From contig NZ_JBGKBE010000004.1 in NCBI RefSeq assembly GCF_041358175.1, positions 169,677 through 233,676 of the forward strand: DNA of 64,000 bases, written 5' to 3'. Every line of letters starts with the position of its first letter. Position 1 is the first letter of the stretch. Origin of the DNA: Muriicola sp041358175. Its GTDB lineage: Bacteria > Bacteroidota > Bacteroidia > Flavobacteriales > Flavobacteriaceae. The notes beneath the pieces are model-generated. The model was not told where the DNA came from. It ran no database searches and saw only the letters and a program-made list of their open reading frames with translations. This document shows, piece after piece, positions 16,617 to 25,885 of the stretch. Position numbers and translations under genes: made by a program.

Positions 16617-18119
16617 ATGGAAGAAAAATCGAACGTCCTCAAATATAAATCGCTAGGTATCTACACACAAAATGAAAACGTCGTGTATATGCGGCAAGAT
16701 TGCCATGTCTGTATTTCGGAAGGTTTCGAAGCATTGACCCGTATACGTGTATCGAATATGAGTACCTCGGTAATTGCAAGCCTCCATATCATTACTTCGG
16801 ATGTACTTAGACAGGGCGAAATAGGGCTGTCAGAGGTAGCGGCAAATAAACTCAAAGTATCGGACGGCGAAACGTTATACGTGTCCCATTTGGAACCCAT
16901 AGAGTCATTGAGTTTTGTAAGGGCAAAAATTTATAATCAAAAGCTCGATTATACAGCTTACAAGGACATCATCACGGATATCATCGAAGGCGATTATTCC
17001 AATATCCACCTATCGGCATTCATTACGGCCTGTGCCGGCGACCGAATGGATATCAATGAAATCTCAGACCTTACCAAGGCGATGATAAGATCGGGAAAGC
17101 AATTGAATTGGAACAAGGAAATAGTGGTGGACAAGCACTGTATCGGTGGATTGCCTGGCAATAGAACCACGCCCATTGTGGTTGCCATTGCTGCCGCCTA
17201 CGGGCTGACCATGCCCAAAACGTCCTCACGGGCCATTACCTCTCCGGCCGGTACGGCCGATACCATGGAAGTATTAACGAATGTTAACCTTTCTGGCGAA
17301 GAAATCAAACGTGTCGTAGAACAGGATGGCGGCTGTTTGGTCTGGGGCGGCACTGCCGAATTAAGCCCAGCGGACGATATTCTTATAAAGGTGGAAAAAG
17401 CCTTGGATATTGATAGCGAAGGACAACTGATTGCCTCGGTATTGTCTAAAAAAGCGGCCGCTGGTGCTACCCATGTAGTAATCGACATCCCTGTGGGAGA
17501 AACGGCCAAGGTGCGCAGTGAAGAAGCCGCAAGAAAACTTAAGGAACATATGGAAGCTGTAGGCAATTCGGTGGGGCTCAAAATAAAAGTGGTCATTACC
17601 GATGGGAGTCAGCCCGTGGGAAGGGGTATCGGCCCCAATTTAGAAGCAATTGATGTTTTAAGTGTTTTGCAAAATGAAGAGGATGCACCACAAGACCTTA
17701 AAGAACGGGCATTATTGTTGGCGGGGCATCTCTTGGAACTATCGGAAAAAGTGAAACCCGAAAAAGGCCTTGAAACAGCGAAAGAACTGCTGGAAAGCGG
17801 AAAAGCCTACAAAAAATTCGAGGCCATATGCAAGGCCCAAGGAAGATTTTCAAAAACCTATGTTGCCCCTTATCAATTTGAGATGCATGCACCTAAACGT
17901 GGTACGGTCAAAAAAATAAACAATCGAAAGATTGCAAAACTGGCAAAACTATCGGGGGCACCACAATCTAAGTTGGCAGGTATTTCAATGAATGTACGCT
18001 TGGGCCATGAAATAGAAAAAGGAGAGTCGCTCTACAAACTCCACGCTGAAACAAATGGGGAATTGAACTATGCTCTGGAGTACTACCAGAATCACGATGA
18101 TATCATTGTAATTGAATGA
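16617..18119 (+). CDS. AMP phosphorylase / thymidine phosphorylase family protein
   Basis: 500 residues. It has the ~85-residue N-terminal extension of archaeal AMP phosphorylase, then the thymidine-phosphorylase core: KHCIGGLPGNRTTP (phosphate site), KTSSRAITSPAGTADTMEVL, then LSPADDILI and DGSQPVGRGIGP. The archaeal enzyme converts AMP and phosphate to adenine and ribose 1,5-bisphosphate. The extension and the SSRAITSPAGTADTME block favour AMP over thymidine as substrate. In archaea the product feeds R15P isomerase and RuBisCO, neither of which is here; instead the next genes are a saccharopine-dehydrogenase-like protein and PRPP synthetase. Confidence 0.85.
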   Translation: MEEKSNVLKYKSLGIYTQNENVVYMRQDCHVCISEGFEALTRIRVSNMSTSVIASLHIITSDVLRQGEIGLSEVAANKLKVSDGETLYVSHLEPIESLSFVRAKIYNQKLDYTAYKDIITDIIEGDYSNIHLSAFITACAGDRMDINEISDLTKAMIRSGKQLNWNKEIVVDKHCIGGLPGNRTTPIVVAIAAAYGLTMPKTSSRAITSPAGTADTMEVLTNVNLSGEEIKRVVEQDGGCLVWGGTAELSPADDILIKVEKALDIDSEGQLIASVLSKKAAAGATHVVIDIPVGETAKVRSEEAARKLKEHMEAVGNSVGLKIKVVITDGSQPVGRGIGPNLEAIDVLSVLQNEEDAPQDLKERALLLAGHLLELSEKVKPEKGLETAKELLESGKAYKKFEAICKAQGRFSKTYVAPYQFEMHAPKRGTVKKINNRKIAKLAKLSGAPQSKLAGISMNVRLGHEIEKGESLYKLHAETNGELNYALEYYQNHDDIIVIE

Positions 18120-18122
18120 GCT

Positions 18123-19262
18123 ATGGACGAAAAAGACAAAATATTGGTAATCGGGGGGTACGGTACCGTTGGGGCCATCGTGTCGCGACAGCTTGCTTTG
18201 AGATACCCTTCAAAAATTATCGTTGCCGGCAGGAACAAGTTGAAGGCCGAAAATTTTATTCAAAGGAAAGGACTCATTGCCAAAGCCATTTCCTTGGACA
18301 TCGAAAATGAAAGATTCGAAAATGTAAACTTTAGTGAGATACATACAGTCGTGAACTGTATAGAGACCATGAATATTTCTTTTATTCTCGAATGTATCCA
18401 GCTTAATATAAATTACACGGAGGTTGGCACCTCCTTCATGACACACAAACGATTTTATGAAATATCGGATTATATTGACAATGCGGATTGCTTGGTTATT
18501 CCCAGTGTTGGTTTGGTGCCGGGTCTTTCCAACATTTTTGCGTTTAACGGTGCCAAACAATTTTCCGAAGTAGATGAAATACATACCTATGTGATGCTTG
18601 GCCTTGGAGAGGCCCATGGAGTTGATTCTATTCGATGGATGTTGGAAAAGGCTGCCAGTACCTTCAAGATAAAGACAAAGGAGGGCAGTGTTGCCGTGAA
18701 AGGTTTTACCCGACCAAAATCGACCAAGTTGTTGAACGAACAGAGGGAACGTACTTTTTATCTGTTCGATTTTTCGGACCAACATACCATTCCGCTCATT
18801 GTGAACACCGAAGCCATAGATACTAGAATTGCTTTTGATTCCAAGGTTGTTACCTATTTGTTCTCCCTGCTCCAGAAAGTGGGTGTCTCGAAGTGGTATA
18901 AAAACCTAAGCCCGAAAGGATTTAAAAAGATCTTGGATCTCGCTCAGATAGGATCGGAGCAATTCGGCTTGCAAACGGAGATTAAGGGAAAGGACGGTTT
19001 AGGGACCCAATGGGCCATGAAGTATTTGGCAACCGGCAAGAACGAGGCCATGGCAACCGCAACGGTTACCGCCTATACAGCAGAATTGATGTACTTGAAG
19101 AAGGGGCAAAAAGGATTCAAACATATTGAAGAAGTCTGCGATTTTGATGAATTGAAGGCCTATTTGGAAAAACATAATATTAGAATTTTAAATACTAACG
19201 ATCATGAAAACGATACTGTTCAGCCTTCCAGGGAATCAGGAACTTACGAAACTTCTAGCTAA
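18123..19262 (+). CDS. Saccharopine dehydrogenase-like NAD(P)-binding protein
   Basis: 379 residues. The Rossmann N-terminus is ILVIGGYGTVGAIVSRQLA, followed by RNKLKAENF, then SVGLVPGLSNIFA in the position of the substrate-domain junction of saccharopine dehydrogenase-like proteins. No lysine or polyamine genes lie nearby, and the real substrate is unknown. Its last 59 bases overlap the PRPP synthetase gene in another frame, and it starts three bases after the AMP phosphorylase stop, so it belongs to that unit. Confidence 0.75.
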   Translation: MDEKDKILVIGGYGTVGAIVSRQLALRYPSKIIVAGRNKLKAENFIQRKGLIAKAISLDIENERFENVNFSEIHTVVNCIETMNISFILECIQLNINYTEVGTSFMTHKRFYEISDYIDNADCLVIPSVGLVPGLSNIFAFNGAKQFSEVDEIHTYVMLGLGEAHGVDSIRWMLEKAASTFKIKTKEGSVAVKGFTRPKSTKLLNEQRERTFYLFDFSDQHTIPLIVNTEAIDTRIAFDSKVVTYLFSLLQKVGVSKWYKNLSPKGFKKILDLAQIGSEQFGLQTEIKGKDGLGTQWAMKYLATGKNEAMATATVTAYTAELMYLKKGQKGFKHIEEVCDFDELKAYLEKHNIRILNTNDHENDTVQPSRESGTYETSS

Positions 19263-20097
19263 AAAAATGAATGCAGAGATCGGGGAATGCTCGTTGCGTA
19301 AATTCCCTGACGGCGAATCCTACACACGTATCCTTTCTGATGTGAAAGGAAAATGTGTTGTAATGGTCTGTACCCTGCACGAACCGGACGAAAAATTGTT
19401 ACCACTCTACTTCTTGAGCCATACGGCCAAATCATTGGGCGCAATGTGCACCTGTTTGGTGGCACCCTATTTGGCATATATGCGTCAAGACAAAGTGTTT
19501 CATGAAGGGGAAGGGGTTACCTCTACGTTTTTCGGAAAATTGATTTCAGGATTTGCCGATAGCATCACTACCATTGACCCGCATTTGCATAGAATAAGTT
19601 CTTTGGGTGAGGTATACGATATTCCGAATAGGGTTATTCATGCCGCGGATGCCATCGCCAAATACATCAAGGAAAATATACACAATCCGGTACTGATAGG
19701 CCCTGATTCCGAAAGCGAACAATGGGTCTCAGATGTGGCAAAAAAAGCAGGGGTCCCGTTTACCGTATTGCAAAAGGTTCGTCACGGCGACCGCGATGTT
19801 GAAGTTTCCGTACCCGATGTGGAGAAATATAAAGAATCTACCCCGGTCTTGGTGGATGATATTATATCTACGGCCCGGACTATGATCGAAACTACAGAGC
19901 ATTTGAAAAATGCCGGAATGAAACCAGCAATATGCATCGGTATTCATGCCGTTTTTTCCGGAAATGCATATCAAGACCTTTGGGATGCCCATATTGAGAA
20001 TATCATTACATGCAATACAATTCCACATCAATCCAACGGCATTGACCTAAGTGATATCATTGCCAAAGAAGTAGCAGAACTGATGCACCATACATGA
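19204..20097 (+). CDS. Ribose-phosphate pyrophosphokinase (PRPP synthetase)
   Basis: 297 residues, slightly shorter than the usual ~315. Converts ribose 5-phosphate and ATP to PRPP and AMP. Visible motifs are RKFPDGES (N-terminal domain), YMRQDKVFHEGE (ATP site), DPHLHR (metal site) and the PRPP loop VLVDDIISTARTM. The KVFHEGEGV stretch differs from the usual RK.R.REPI flexible loop, as in divergent archaeal-like synthetases. The gene overlaps the preceding one by 59 bases. The product AMP could feed the AMP phosphorylase two genes upstream (inference). Confidence 0.88.
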   Translation: MKTILFSLPGNQELTKLLAKKMNAEIGECSLRKFPDGESYTRILSDVKGKCVVMVCTLHEPDEKLLPLYFLSHTAKSLGAMCTCLVAPYLAYMRQDKVFHEGEGVTSTFFGKLISGFADSITTIDPHLHRISSLGEVYDIPNRVIHAADAIAKYIKENIHNPVLIGPDSESEQWVSDVAKKAGVPFTVLQKVRHGDRDVEVSVPDVEKYKESTPVLVDDIISTARTMIETTEHLKNAGMKPAICIGIHAVFSGNAYQDLWDAHIENIITCNTIPHQSNGIDLSDIIAKEVAELMHHT

Positions 20098-20744
20098 AAA
20101 TAGGCTTTTGTATATCGACCCTTTTATTCGTATCCCTTTCGGCGCAAGCCCAGAAAGAAATGCTTATCGGCCAATTGGTCAATAGATCTGTGGTTCGAGA
20201 AAATTTCGATGAAAATGGAGTTTTTCTGAACAAGCAAACCTTTCAGGGGGGAACGTTAAAAGAAACGGATGAATATTATGAAATTGAAGTGGTAACCGAG
20301 CTATTCGACAGAGATGGAGATTCTACGGATAAATATTCTACCAACTATCGTTGTAGGCCCGATGAAGCCAGCGTAATGGTAATGGCTTTCCCCTTTTTCA
20401 ATCCAAAATCAAAGGTAACCGAAATCAACACCAACTCCGAGAATTTCAATGAGCTGTACGATTTGGATAATTTGGAAGATGTCGAACTGGAAATGAGTTT
20501 CGATTCAGGGTTACTGGACTTCTTTGGCTCAAAAAGCAAGATCAAAATTTATGATCGGATTTTGGACTCTAATGGAACCGGTAAAAGCATCAGATCCAGA
20601 CTCAATGTTAAGGCCTATGCAATAGGCATACGTTTTAAACAGCTAAACTATGTCGTAAATGAAGATCTGAACGGTAAAGGATTGCTGTCCTACCAGAAAT
20701 TCACAGAAGAAGACGGCAGCTATTTTACAATGACCTATAAATAA
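20094..20744 (+). CDS. Secreted protein of unknown function
   Basis: 216 residues with an N-terminal signal peptide ending AQAQKE. The mature part is mainly beta (alternating charged and hydrophobic strands) and has no recognised domain. The start overlaps the PRPP synthetase stop by four bases. Extracytoplasmic location is odd beside cytoplasmic nucleotide enzymes. Function not assigned. Confidence 0.6.
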   Translation: MKIGFCISTLLFVSLSAQAQKEMLIGQLVNRSVVRENFDENGVFLNKQTFQGGTLKETDEYYEIEVVTELFDRDGDSTDKYSTNYRCRPDEASVMVMAFPFFNPKSKVTEINTNSENFNELYDLDNLEDVELEMSFDSGLLDFFGSKSKIKIYDRILDSNGTGKSIRSRLNVKAYAIGIRFKQLNYVVNEDLNGKGLLSYQKFTEEDGSYFTMTYK

Positions 20745-20750
20745 GAATCA

Positions 20751-21044
20751 ATGAAAAGTTATGATACACTTTCCGAAGCGATACAAGACCTTCAAAAAAG
20801 GGGCTATACCTATGATTTCAATCTAAGGCCACTTTGTTTGATATGCCCATCCCTAAAATTAGAGCTACACCCTGAAGACTTTGAGGTAGATGAGATACAT
20901 CGTTTTGAGGGTATGAGCAGCACCGATGACAATAGTGTTCTCTACGCCATTTCTTCCAAGAATGGAGTAAAGGGAACTTTAGTGGATGCCTATGGTGTGT
21001 ATGCCCGGAATATTTCAGAATCCATGCGAAAAAAATTGATATAA
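20751..21044 (+). CDS. Small conserved protein, possible PRPP-synthetase-associated family
   Basis: 97 residues with a pair of cysteines (LCLICPS) and a conserved ELHPEDFEVDEIHRFEGM block, ending in DAYGVYARNISESM. I recall this 95-100-residue family in Flavobacteria under the label phosphoribosylpyrophosphate synthetase, although it lacks any PRPP-synthetase motif; the label probably spread from genomic neighbours. Here it lies near a true PRPP synthetase. It has no signal peptide. Probably a small regulatory or metal-binding protein. Confidence 0.6.
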   Translation: MKSYDTLSEAIQDLQKRGYTYDFNLRPLCLICPSLKLELHPEDFEVDEIHRFEGMSSTDDNSVLYAISSKNGVKGTLVDAYGVYARNISESMRKKLI

Positions 21045-21061
21045 CCCTAAAATAAAGCTAT

Positions 21062-23194
21062 ATGGAAAATCACGAACATCATGATCACGAAAAATTGAAC
21101 TCCGGGAAAGAGGACCACTCCAAGATGGATCATTCCAAAATGGACCATGCAAAGAAAGAACACGGGAAAATGGACCACTCAAAAATGGATCACAAGGGCA
21201 ACGATCATTCAGGTCATAACCCCGGCCACGGGCAAATGGGCCATGACCATCATAAGATGATGATTGCCGACTTCAGAAAAAGGTTTTGGGTGACTTTGTT
21301 ACTAACGGTTCCCATCTTGTTTCTCTCACCGATGATCCAAGAATTTTTTGGATACGACTTTTTGCTTCCCGGCAATCCGTACATCCTATTCGCCCTATCC
21401 ACCATAGTCTATTTCTATGGTGGCTGGCCCTTCCTGAAGGGATTTTGGTCCGAGATCAAAAAAGGTTCGCCCGGCATGATGACCCTGATAGCCATGGCCA
21501 TAAGTGTTGCCTATTTCTATAGTTCCGCAACGGTCTTTGGCTTGAAGGGCGTCGATTTCTTCTGGGAATTGGCTACCCTGATCGCCATTATGCTCCTTGG
21601 ACATTGGATTGAGATGAAAAGCGTACTCGGAGCATCAAAAGCTTTACAATTATTGGTCAGTATGATGCCTGCTGAAGCGCATCGGGTAAAAGGGGAAACC
21701 ATTGAAGACATCAAATTGGAAGATTTATTAAAAGATGATGTCATCCTAGTAAAACCAGGAGAAAAAGTACCTGCTGATGGGATCATTGTGGAAGGCTCAA
21801 GTTACCTGAACGAATCTATGTTGACAGGGGAGTCAAAACCAGTTAAGAAGGAGTTGGACGATAAGGTAATTGGCGGTTCAGTAAACGGCAACAGTACCTT
21901 AAAAGTCAAGGTAGAACATACCGGTAAGGACAGCTATCTCAACAAAGTAATCAAGATGGTAGAGGAAGCACAGAAAACCAAATCCAAGATGCAAAACCTA
22001 TCCGATAGGGCCGCTAAATGGCTTACCTATATTGCGTTGGCTATTGGTTTTGGCACATTGGCCGTATGGCTTATTTTGGGCTTCCCATTTGTGTATGCCT
22101 TGGAACGAATGGTTACGGTAATGGTCATTGCCTGTCCGCATGCCCTAGGTCTTGCCATTCCATTGGTGGTGGCGATTTCCACTGCAGTTTCCGCGCAGAA
22201 CGGGTTGTTGATCCGTAATAGGACTGCATTCGAGGAATCCCGCAAGATTTCGGCATTGCTGTTTGATAAGACCGGCACCTTGACCAAAGGGGATTTTGGG
22301 GTTACTAGAATTGAATCGGTAGATATAGGGTATTCTTCAGCTGAAGTCCTGCGGTTGGCAAGTGCCCTGGAACAAAGCTCCGAACATCCCATTGCGGTCG
22401 GAATCATAAAAAAGGTAAAGGATGACAAGATAGCCATACCAAAACCTAAAAATTTCAATGCCATTACAGGAAAAGGAGTGGAAGCGATAGTGGAAGGCAA
22501 GGAAATAAAGGTGGTAAGCCCCGGTTATCTACGGAACGAAAAAATAACCATTCCCGAGGATGCCTATAGCGATGCGGCCGAAACGGTAGTTTTCGTTTTA
22601 ATAGATGGAACGTTGGCCGGCTACATTGCCCTTGCCGATGAGATCAGGCCGGAATCCGCTGAAGCCATCAGAGTATTCAAAAAGAACAATATCAAAGTGT
22701 TGATGGCTACTGGGGATAATGAAAAAACCGCTAAGGCAGTAAGCGACAAACTTGGTCTAGACGGTTATTATGCCGAAGTACTGCCCCACCAGAAAGTGGA
22801 AATCGTAGAAGAATTGCAAAATAAAGGGGAATTTGTGGCTATGACGGGAGATGGGGTAAACGATGCCCCTGCATTGGCAAAGGCAAATGTTGGTATTGCG
22901 GTGGGATCCGGTACTGATGTTGCCGCCGAGACTGCCGATATTATTCTGGTCAACAGTAACCCACAGGATATCGCCAACCTGATCTTATTCGGGAAGGCCA
23001 CTTATAACAAGATGATCCAGAACCTTATTTGGGCCACCGGCTATAATGTTGTTGCCATTCCGCTGGCGGCCGGGGTATTATATTCCTCGGGATTTGTTCT
23101 GGGTCCAGCCGTCGGCGCGGTCTTTATGAGTTTGTCTACCATCATTGTGGCGATCAACGCCCAATTATTAAAAAGGAAAATCGGTAAAAAATAA
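21062..23194 (+). CDS. CopB-type copper P1B-type ATPase
   Basis: 710 residues. The first ~75 residues are a His/Met-rich tail with repeated DHSKMDH units, likely a metal-binding extension. The pump core carries the TGES dephosphorylation motif, the intramembrane C358-P-H360 motif (CPH, the CopB subtype rather than CPC), the phosphorylation site DKTGTLT with D402, and GDGVNDAPAL. CPH pumps move Cu(I)/Cu(II) or Ag out of the cytoplasm. The next gene, an MFS exporter, shares its last base with this stop. Confidence 0.92.
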   Translation: MENHEHHDHEKLNSGKEDHSKMDHSKMDHAKKEHGKMDHSKMDHKGNDHSGHNPGHGQMGHDHHKMMIADFRKRFWVTLLLTVPILFLSPMIQEFFGYDFLLPGNPYILFALSTIVYFYGGWPFLKGFWSEIKKGSPGMMTLIAMAISVAYFYSSATVFGLKGVDFFWELATLIAIMLLGHWIEMKSVLGASKALQLLVSMMPAEAHRVKGETIEDIKLEDLLKDDVILVKPGEKVPADGIIVEGSSYLNESMLTGESKPVKKELDDKVIGGSVNGNSTLKVKVEHTGKDSYLNKVIKMVEEAQKTKSKMQNLSDRAAKWLTYIALAIGFGTLAVWLILGFPFVYALERMVTVMVIACPHALGLAIPLVVAISTAVSAQNGLLIRNRTAFEESRKISALLFDKTGTLTKGDFGVTRIESVDIGYSSAEVLRLASALEQSSEHPIAVGIIKKVKDDKIAIPKPKNFNAITGKGVEAIVEGKEIKVVSPGYLRNEKITIPEDAYSDAAETVVFVLIDGTLAGYIALADEIRPESAEAIRVFKKNNIKVLMATGDNEKTAKAVSDKLGLDGYYAEVLPHQKVEIVEELQNKGEFVAMTGDGVNDAPALAKANVGIAVGSGTDVAAETADIILVNSNPQDIANLILFGKATYNKMIQNLIWATGYNVVAIPLAAGVLYSSGFVLGPAVGAVFMSLSTIIVAINAQLLKRKIGKK

Positions 23195-24402
23195 TGAACA
23201 GAAAAGAAAGGCTCAACAGGATATTTCTGGTTCTATTGAGCCTGTTCGTGGTAATGTTGGGGTATGGTATTCTACTGCCCATTCTTCCCTATTATACGGA
23301 AAGATTGGCATTAAAGGATAATCTGGATACCGACCTGATCAACTTCCACGTAGGGATGTTAACCAGCATTTATCCATTTTTTCAACTGGTATTCGTAATC
23401 GTGTGGGGCAGACTCTCCGATAAATATGGTCGTAAGCCCATAATTTTGGTGGGCCTCATAGGATTTATGGTGATGAACCTGTTAACGGGTCTGGCCACTT
23501 CGCTTGCGATGCTATATGTAGCCCGTATCTTGGGGGGAATATTTACTTCCTCGGTGATCCCTGTCTGCAACGCCTATCTAAGTGATATTACCTCGGAAAA
23601 GCGCAGAATCAAGATAATGGCATGGTCCGGGGTCGCGATCAGTTCCGGTCTTATTTTTGGACCTGTGCTAGGGGGCCTGTTGTCCCGGACAAACGTTCAC
23701 TTGAAATTTTCTTTTGGGCTATTTCATTTTGACCGATTTTCTGTTCCATTTCTTTTTGCCGCGGTATTGGGTTTGATCGTATTGTTCGTTATTCTAAAAT
23801 GGTTAAAGAATACAGTGATCGTAAAGCAGCTCAGGGATAAAACGATAAAATTCAATTTCACCTTTAGTAGCTATTTTGTGATCTTGTTACTGCTATCATT
23901 CGTAATGCAATTTGTGGTTACCCTATTTGAAACCGTCTTTTCGATTTATGGCAAGGACAAACTGGCCTTCAATAGTGGCCAAGTCGGGATTGGATTCATG
24001 TTATGTGGTTCGGTGATGGCGGTCTTACAGCCTGTTTTTGCCACTTATGGTGAAAAGATAATGAGCTCGAAACAGCAAATTACAGTAGGCCTATTGATAA
24101 CCGGACTTTCGCTTATTGTGTTCCCATTTTTGAGCAATGAGCTAGCGGTATACGGCCTGATAGTAGTATTTGCTAGTGGTGGGGCAATGGTAACCCCAAA
24201 TCTGCTTTCATCGGTCTCTCTGATATCCAAGGAGAATACAGGAAGAAACATTTCCATACAAAGCTCCACGAACAGCGTCGGACAGATTTTGGGACCCGTA
24301 TTGGGCACATGGTTGCTTTCGGGCGGTTTTTATTATCCTTTTATGATGGCTGGAGTTATAGTTTTGTTTGCTATAGGATTGGTGTATTATTTAAGAATTT
24401 GA
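23194..24402 (+). CDS. MFS transporter, TCR/drug:H+ antiporter-like
   Basis: 402 residues, 12 transmembrane segments. The loop 2-3 motif GRLSDKYGRKP and the antiporter-type motif C GPVLGG in TM5 are clear. The pattern resembles tetracycline/multidrug-type exporters of Gram-positive and Bacteroidota bacteria. The gene abuts the CopB gene with a shared base, so it belongs to that unit, but a copper role is not supported by sequence. Substrate unknown. Confidence 0.82.
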   Translation: MNRKERLNRIFLVLLSLFVVMLGYGILLPILPYYTERLALKDNLDTDLINFHVGMLTSIYPFFQLVFVIVWGRLSDKYGRKPIILVGLIGFMVMNLLTGLATSLAMLYVARILGGIFTSSVIPVCNAYLSDITSEKRRIKIMAWSGVAISSGLIFGPVLGGLLSRTNVHLKFSFGLFHFDRFSVPFLFAAVLGLIVLFVILKWLKNTVIVKQLRDKTIKFNFTFSSYFVILLLLSFVMQFVVTLFETVFSIYGKDKLAFNSGQVGIGFMLCGSVMAVLQPVFATYGEKIMSSKQQITVGLLITGLSLIVFPFLSNELAVYGLIVVFASGGAMVTPNLLSSVSLISKENTGRNISIQSSTNSVGQILGPVLGTWLLSGGFYYPFMMAGVIVLFAIGLVYYLRI

Positions 24403-24455
24403 AATAAAGGTAGTCCTAATGATGTGATCAAAAGTAACTTTATACTATATGAGAT

Positions 24456-24965
24456 ATGAAAACTAGAGCAATTTGTTTATGGGTCTTGACCATATGGATT
24501 GTGTTTGCTTGCAATAGTGATGACCAAAGTTCTCAAGAATCTGATAATCTTGCTTTTACCGTTGATAATTTAAAAGGCGATTGGAAAAGGACGGCTCAAT
24601 TCATTGGTCAAGCAAACGATACCTTAGGAAATTTGGAACCAACAGAGGATTTGTTTTCCCAATTTGAAGTTTGTCGTAAGGATGATATGATTCGCTATCA
24701 GAAGGGAGATGAGCAAACGGAAAATATGTATTTCTGGGGAATTGGGGAAATTGCATGCCATAGCCAGATAGCCAACTCCTTTCTTGAAATAGGTACTTGG
24801 GACTTAAATGAATCCGGGAAACTCACCCACTCATATTTGGATGTTAACGAGCCCTTTATGGTGGTTAAATTAAGGAGTCAGCAACTGCAGGTTAGAAGGG
24901 AATCGGGAGTGGAATCAGCCGAAGGTACAATCTATGAGTTCACAGAATATATACGTGCTAGATAA
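24456..24965 (+). CDS. Lipoprotein of unknown function
   Basis: 169 residues with a lipoprotein signal peptide ending VFACNS. The mature part has an acidic linker (DDQSSQESDN) and a globular part with two Cys (EVCRKD, IACHSQ). I do not recognise the family. It lies after the MFS gene with a 53-base spacer and faces the convergent minus-strand genes. Confidence 0.55.
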   Translation: MKTRAICLWVLTIWIVFACNSDDQSSQESDNLAFTVDNLKGDWKRTAQFIGQANDTLGNLEPTEDLFSQFEVCRKDDMIRYQKGDEQTENMYFWGIGEIACHSQIANSFLEIGTWDLNESGKLTHSYLDVNEPFMVVKLRSQQLQVRRESGVESAEGTIYEFTEYIRAR

Positions 24966-25036
24966 AATTATTTGCATCGGTCGAGCCATTAAATTAAAAG
25001 GAGAAGCTAAATAGGGGCCATCTTTTTCTTAGCACT

Positions 25037-25089
25037 CCATTTCGGTCTATCAACAGAAACAAGTCACCTCTTTTGATAGACCGAAATGG
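25037..25089. repeat. 17-bp perfect inverted repeat at a convergent gene junction
   Basis: CCATTTCGGTCTATCAA (25037-25053) pairs perfectly with its reverse complement at 25073-25089 around a 19-base loop. The right arm lies inside the last codons of the 25064-25885 gene. No T-run follows on either strand, so it is unusual as an intrinsic terminator, yet the position between two convergent transcripts is right. It may be a bidirectional stop or a recombination scar. Confidence 0.5.
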
Positions 25090-25885
25090 AATTCTCCTTA
25101 AAATTTGTAATGTATAGATATTCCATATCCAATAAAACATCCGTAGGATAATTTATCCCTTCTTCCAAAACTTGAAACAGTTGCCCATCATAACCATAAA
25201 TCAAAACACGATCGTTCTCTTGATCTGTTACCGCTATTTCCTGACTATTCAAAGCAATACCAGAGGCCACGTTTATTTGGTCATTTAGACCAATCGTCTT
25301 TAAGTGTTTTCCACCAAAACCAAAGACCTGAACCCTGTGATTATAGGCATCCGCTACATATACTTTCGCCTCTTTTAGCTTAACATCTATTGGATAGTAC
25401 AGTTCGTCCTCCTTGTGGCCCTGCTTGCCAATGGTAAAACTTTCATTCGGTGTCTGTACTAGAATCCGATGATTGTAAAAATCCGCTATTAGAATACTAT
25501 CCCCATATACCGAAACACCGGCCGGGGCCTGTGGTCGTTTATTGATTTTCAAGGGGCGGGAGTTTCCCATTTTATATTGCCAGATGGTGTCGGTCAAAAA
25601 TTCGGGGATATATAGTGCTCCCTTGTCAAAATGTATGTTCATTGGCCGTTGGATACCGGTGATTGAATCTAATACCTGCCCATTCATGGCAATTTTATAT
25701 AAACGAAAATGATCAGGATCCGAAAACCAAATGGTTTCCCCGTCCTTGGCCAATGCCAAGGGACGGGATTCTATGGGTAGCATAATTTTCCTTTCGAAAT
25801 GCCATTGTTTTTTAACCTTTTTACAACTAGATATGACAAGAAGCAAAAAAACAACGGGGAAGATGTACACCTTTCTAAAATTCAT
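25064..25885 (-). CDS. NHL-like six-bladed beta-propeller lipoprotein
   Basis: 273 residues with a lipoprotein signal peptide ending ISSCKK. The body carries repeated NHL-type strands (YNHRILVQTPNE, VYVADAYNHRVQVFG, QENDRVLIYG), each YxHRV- or DRVL-like, as expected of a beta-propeller. NHL-like lipoproteins bind ligands or proteins on the cell surface. It is the last gene of the mer-like operon and overlaps the gene at 25875 by 11 bases. No enzymatic motif seen. Confidence 0.72.
   Translation of the reverse strand: MNFRKVYIFPVVFLLLVISSCKKVKKQWHFERKIMLPIESRPLALAKDGETIWFSDPDHFRLYKIAMNGQVLDSITGIQRPMNIHFDKGALYIPEFLTDTIWQYKMGNSRPLKINKRPQAPAGVSVYGDSILIADFYNHRILVQTPNESFTIGKQGHKEDELYYPIDVKLKEAKVYVADAYNHRVQVFGFGGKHLKTIGLNDQINVASGIALNSQEIAVTDQENDRVLIYGYDGQLFQVLEEGINYPTDVLLDMEYLYITNFKENSISVYQKR

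Noticed and set aside
16617..18119. Calling the phosphorylase plain thymidine phosphorylase (DeoA)
   Set aside because: The ~85-residue N-terminal extension and motif set match archaeal AMP phosphorylase better.
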